Part shown: one piece after another, positions 7,447-7,729 of the stretch
How positions within the stretch are numbered: position 1 is the first letter of the stretch
Layout of the letters: every line of letters starts with the position of its first letter
NCBI GenBank assembly: GCA_018814505.1
Contig: JAHIZQ010000060.1
Location: 1-7,729 of the forward strand
Reading direction: 5' to 3'
DNA from: Candidatus Omnitrophota bacterium
GTDB lineage: Bacteria > Omnitrophota > Gorgyraeia > Tantalellales > Tantalellaceae
DNA: 7,729 nucleotides
Notes under the pieces: generated by a model
The model's database searches: none
What the model saw: the letters and a program-made list of their open reading frames with translations, nothing else
Told to the model about the DNA's origin: nothing
Position numbers and translations under genes: made by a program

Positions 7447-7449
7447 TGT

Positions 7450-7482
7450 AAAAATACCCAAGTCTGTATTTTACTTGGGTAT
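7450..7482 (-). promoter_or_regulatory. argC leader hairpin, possible attenuator or operator
   Basis: Two perfect 10-bp arms, atacccaagt (7454-7463) and acttgggtat (7473-7482), enclose a 9-base loop. On the minus strand the second arm runs straight into a U run (7454-7450), the layout of a weak intrinsic terminator, and lies between the promoter and the argC ribosome site. It could end transcription early, influence ribosome access, stabilise the mRNA, or act as DNA as a two-armed protein site. The leader is only about 68 bases, too short for an obvious leader peptide or T-box. Confidence 0.55.
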
Positions 7483-7493
7483 ATTATATAATA
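7482..7493. repeat. 12-bp AT palindrome in the argC leader
   Basis: tattatataata is its own reverse complement. It lies shortly after the predicted transcription start and touches the leader hairpin. It may be a protein site or simply AT-rich sequence; it does not match the TGAAT-N4-ATTCA pattern of an ArgR box. Confidence 0.35.
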
Positions 7494-7508
7494 ATGCCGT
7501 TGACAGAA

Positions 7509-7537
7509 AGTATAAAGTAAATGTTATGTACTGTCAA
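7509..7537 (-). promoter_or_regulatory. Sigma70-type promoter of the arg operon
   Basis: On the minus strand a perfect -35 TTGACA (7537-7532) is followed after exactly 17 bases by TATACT (7514-7509), one base off the TATAAT consensus. The upstream flank is rich in A and T. Transcription would start near 7502, giving a 5' leader of about 68 bases before argC. This is the best promoter in the window and probably drives all seven genes. Confidence 0.8.
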
Positions 7538-7539
7538 CT

Positions 7540-7553
7540 AAAAATACCCTAGT
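7540..7553. promoter_or_regulatory. Repeated box AAAAATACCCWAGT upstream of the -35
   Basis: The plus strand reads aaaaataccctagt here and aaaaatacccaagt at 7450-7463, 13 of 14 bases identical in the same orientation. The second arm of the leader hairpin (7473-7482) is an inverted copy of the same box. One copy adjoins the -35 and two lie after the start site, the arrangement expected of regulator binding sites. The regulator is unknown. Confidence 0.4.
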
Positions 7554-7655
7554 AAATATTTAGTATTCAATCGTTACCCATATAATACAACCACGTTCGG
7601 CAAAAGAACAAATTTTGATACAATTTTTCGTTCTTATTGCACCGTTTCCCAACTT

Positions 7656-7691
7656 AAAAAAAAAGGAGCCGCGGCTACCCGCGGCTCCTTT
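7656..7691 (-). terminator. Intrinsic terminator of the gene upstream of argC
   Basis: A perfect 13-bp stem (7662-7674 with 7679-7691), GC-rich in its core, has the loop ctac. On the minus strand it is followed by a run of nine U, ending at 7656. It therefore ends leftward transcription coming from beyond the right edge and insulates the arg promoter. On the plus strand only three T follow the stem, so it would work poorly in that direction. Confidence 0.9.
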
Positions 7692-7701
7692 CGGTTCAAC
7701 A

Positions 7702-7729
7702 CTACTACTAAAAATTAACGTTTTGAGAA
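7702..7729 (-). other. Possible 3' end of an upstream minus-strand gene
   Basis: The strong terminator implies a gene ending just to its right. One frame here reads six codons (SQNVNF, 7728-7711) and then three TAG codons in a row (7710-7702). Another frame stops at TAA (7717-7715), and the third is open. Too little sequence is present to choose a frame or name the gene. Confidence 0.25.

Noticed and set aside
7435..7461. Upstream ATG adding nine residues to ArgC
   Set aside because: It overlaps the leader hairpin and the GAGGAG site, and the added residues precede the normal dinucleotide-binding N-terminus.
7551..7571. Possible ArgR ARG box (TGAAT at 7569-7565 on the minus strand)
   Set aside because: Only one half fits the TGAAT-N4-ATTCA pattern; the other half has several mismatches.
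1..7729. CRISPR array, tRNA, rRNA, insertion sequence or phage genes
   Set aside because: No regularly spaced repeats, cloverleaf, transposase or phage motif was seen on either strand; the window is filled by the arginine operon.

Overview
The window is almost entirely one leftward-reading (minus-strand) arginine biosynthesis operon. Read from right to left the genes are argC, argJ, argB, argD, argF, argG and the first 143 codons of argH, which runs off the left edge. Together they carry glutamate-derived intermediates through ornithine and citrulline to arginine. ArgB phosphorylates N-acetylglutamate, ArgC reduces it, ArgD transaminates it, and ArgJ moves the acetyl group back to glutamate while releasing ornithine. 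ArgF, ArgG and ArgH then build citrulline, argininosuccinate and arginine. No argA, carA, carB or argR is present here.

Right edge (about 7435-7729): a strong intrinsic terminator (7656-7691), oriented leftward, closes an upstream minus-strand gene that lies almost wholly outside the window. It is followed by about 220 bp of AT-rich control DNA. This holds a near-consensus sigma70 promoter (TTGACA, 17 bp, TATACT), a repeated TACCC(A/T)AGT box, and a 10-bp hairpin with a U run between the promoter and the argC ribosome binding site. I see no convincing ArgR-type ARG box, so the regulator is unknown.

Operon body: argC-argJ and argD-argF are tightly spaced, the latter overlapping by ATGA. The other four gaps are wide for an operon: argJ-argB 122 bp, argB-argD 178 bp, argF-argG 237 bp and argG-argH 97 bp. 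At least three of them hold palindromic, repeat-like non-coding sequence. Two gaps (before argD and before argH) share an exact 18-bp core followed by different small hairpins. A third (before argG) holds an element of the 'cattccggg...ggaatct' palindromic type.

Organism: an AT-rich bacterium with classical Shine-Dalgarno sites, the cyclic ArgJ pathway, a full linear argCJBDFGH order, and intergenic palindromic repeats. This would fit several poorly cultivated lineages; Omnitrophota-like bacteria are one guess, held with low confidence. The coding content is ordinary. What deserves a second look is the non-coding sequence: the argC leader and the repeats between genes.
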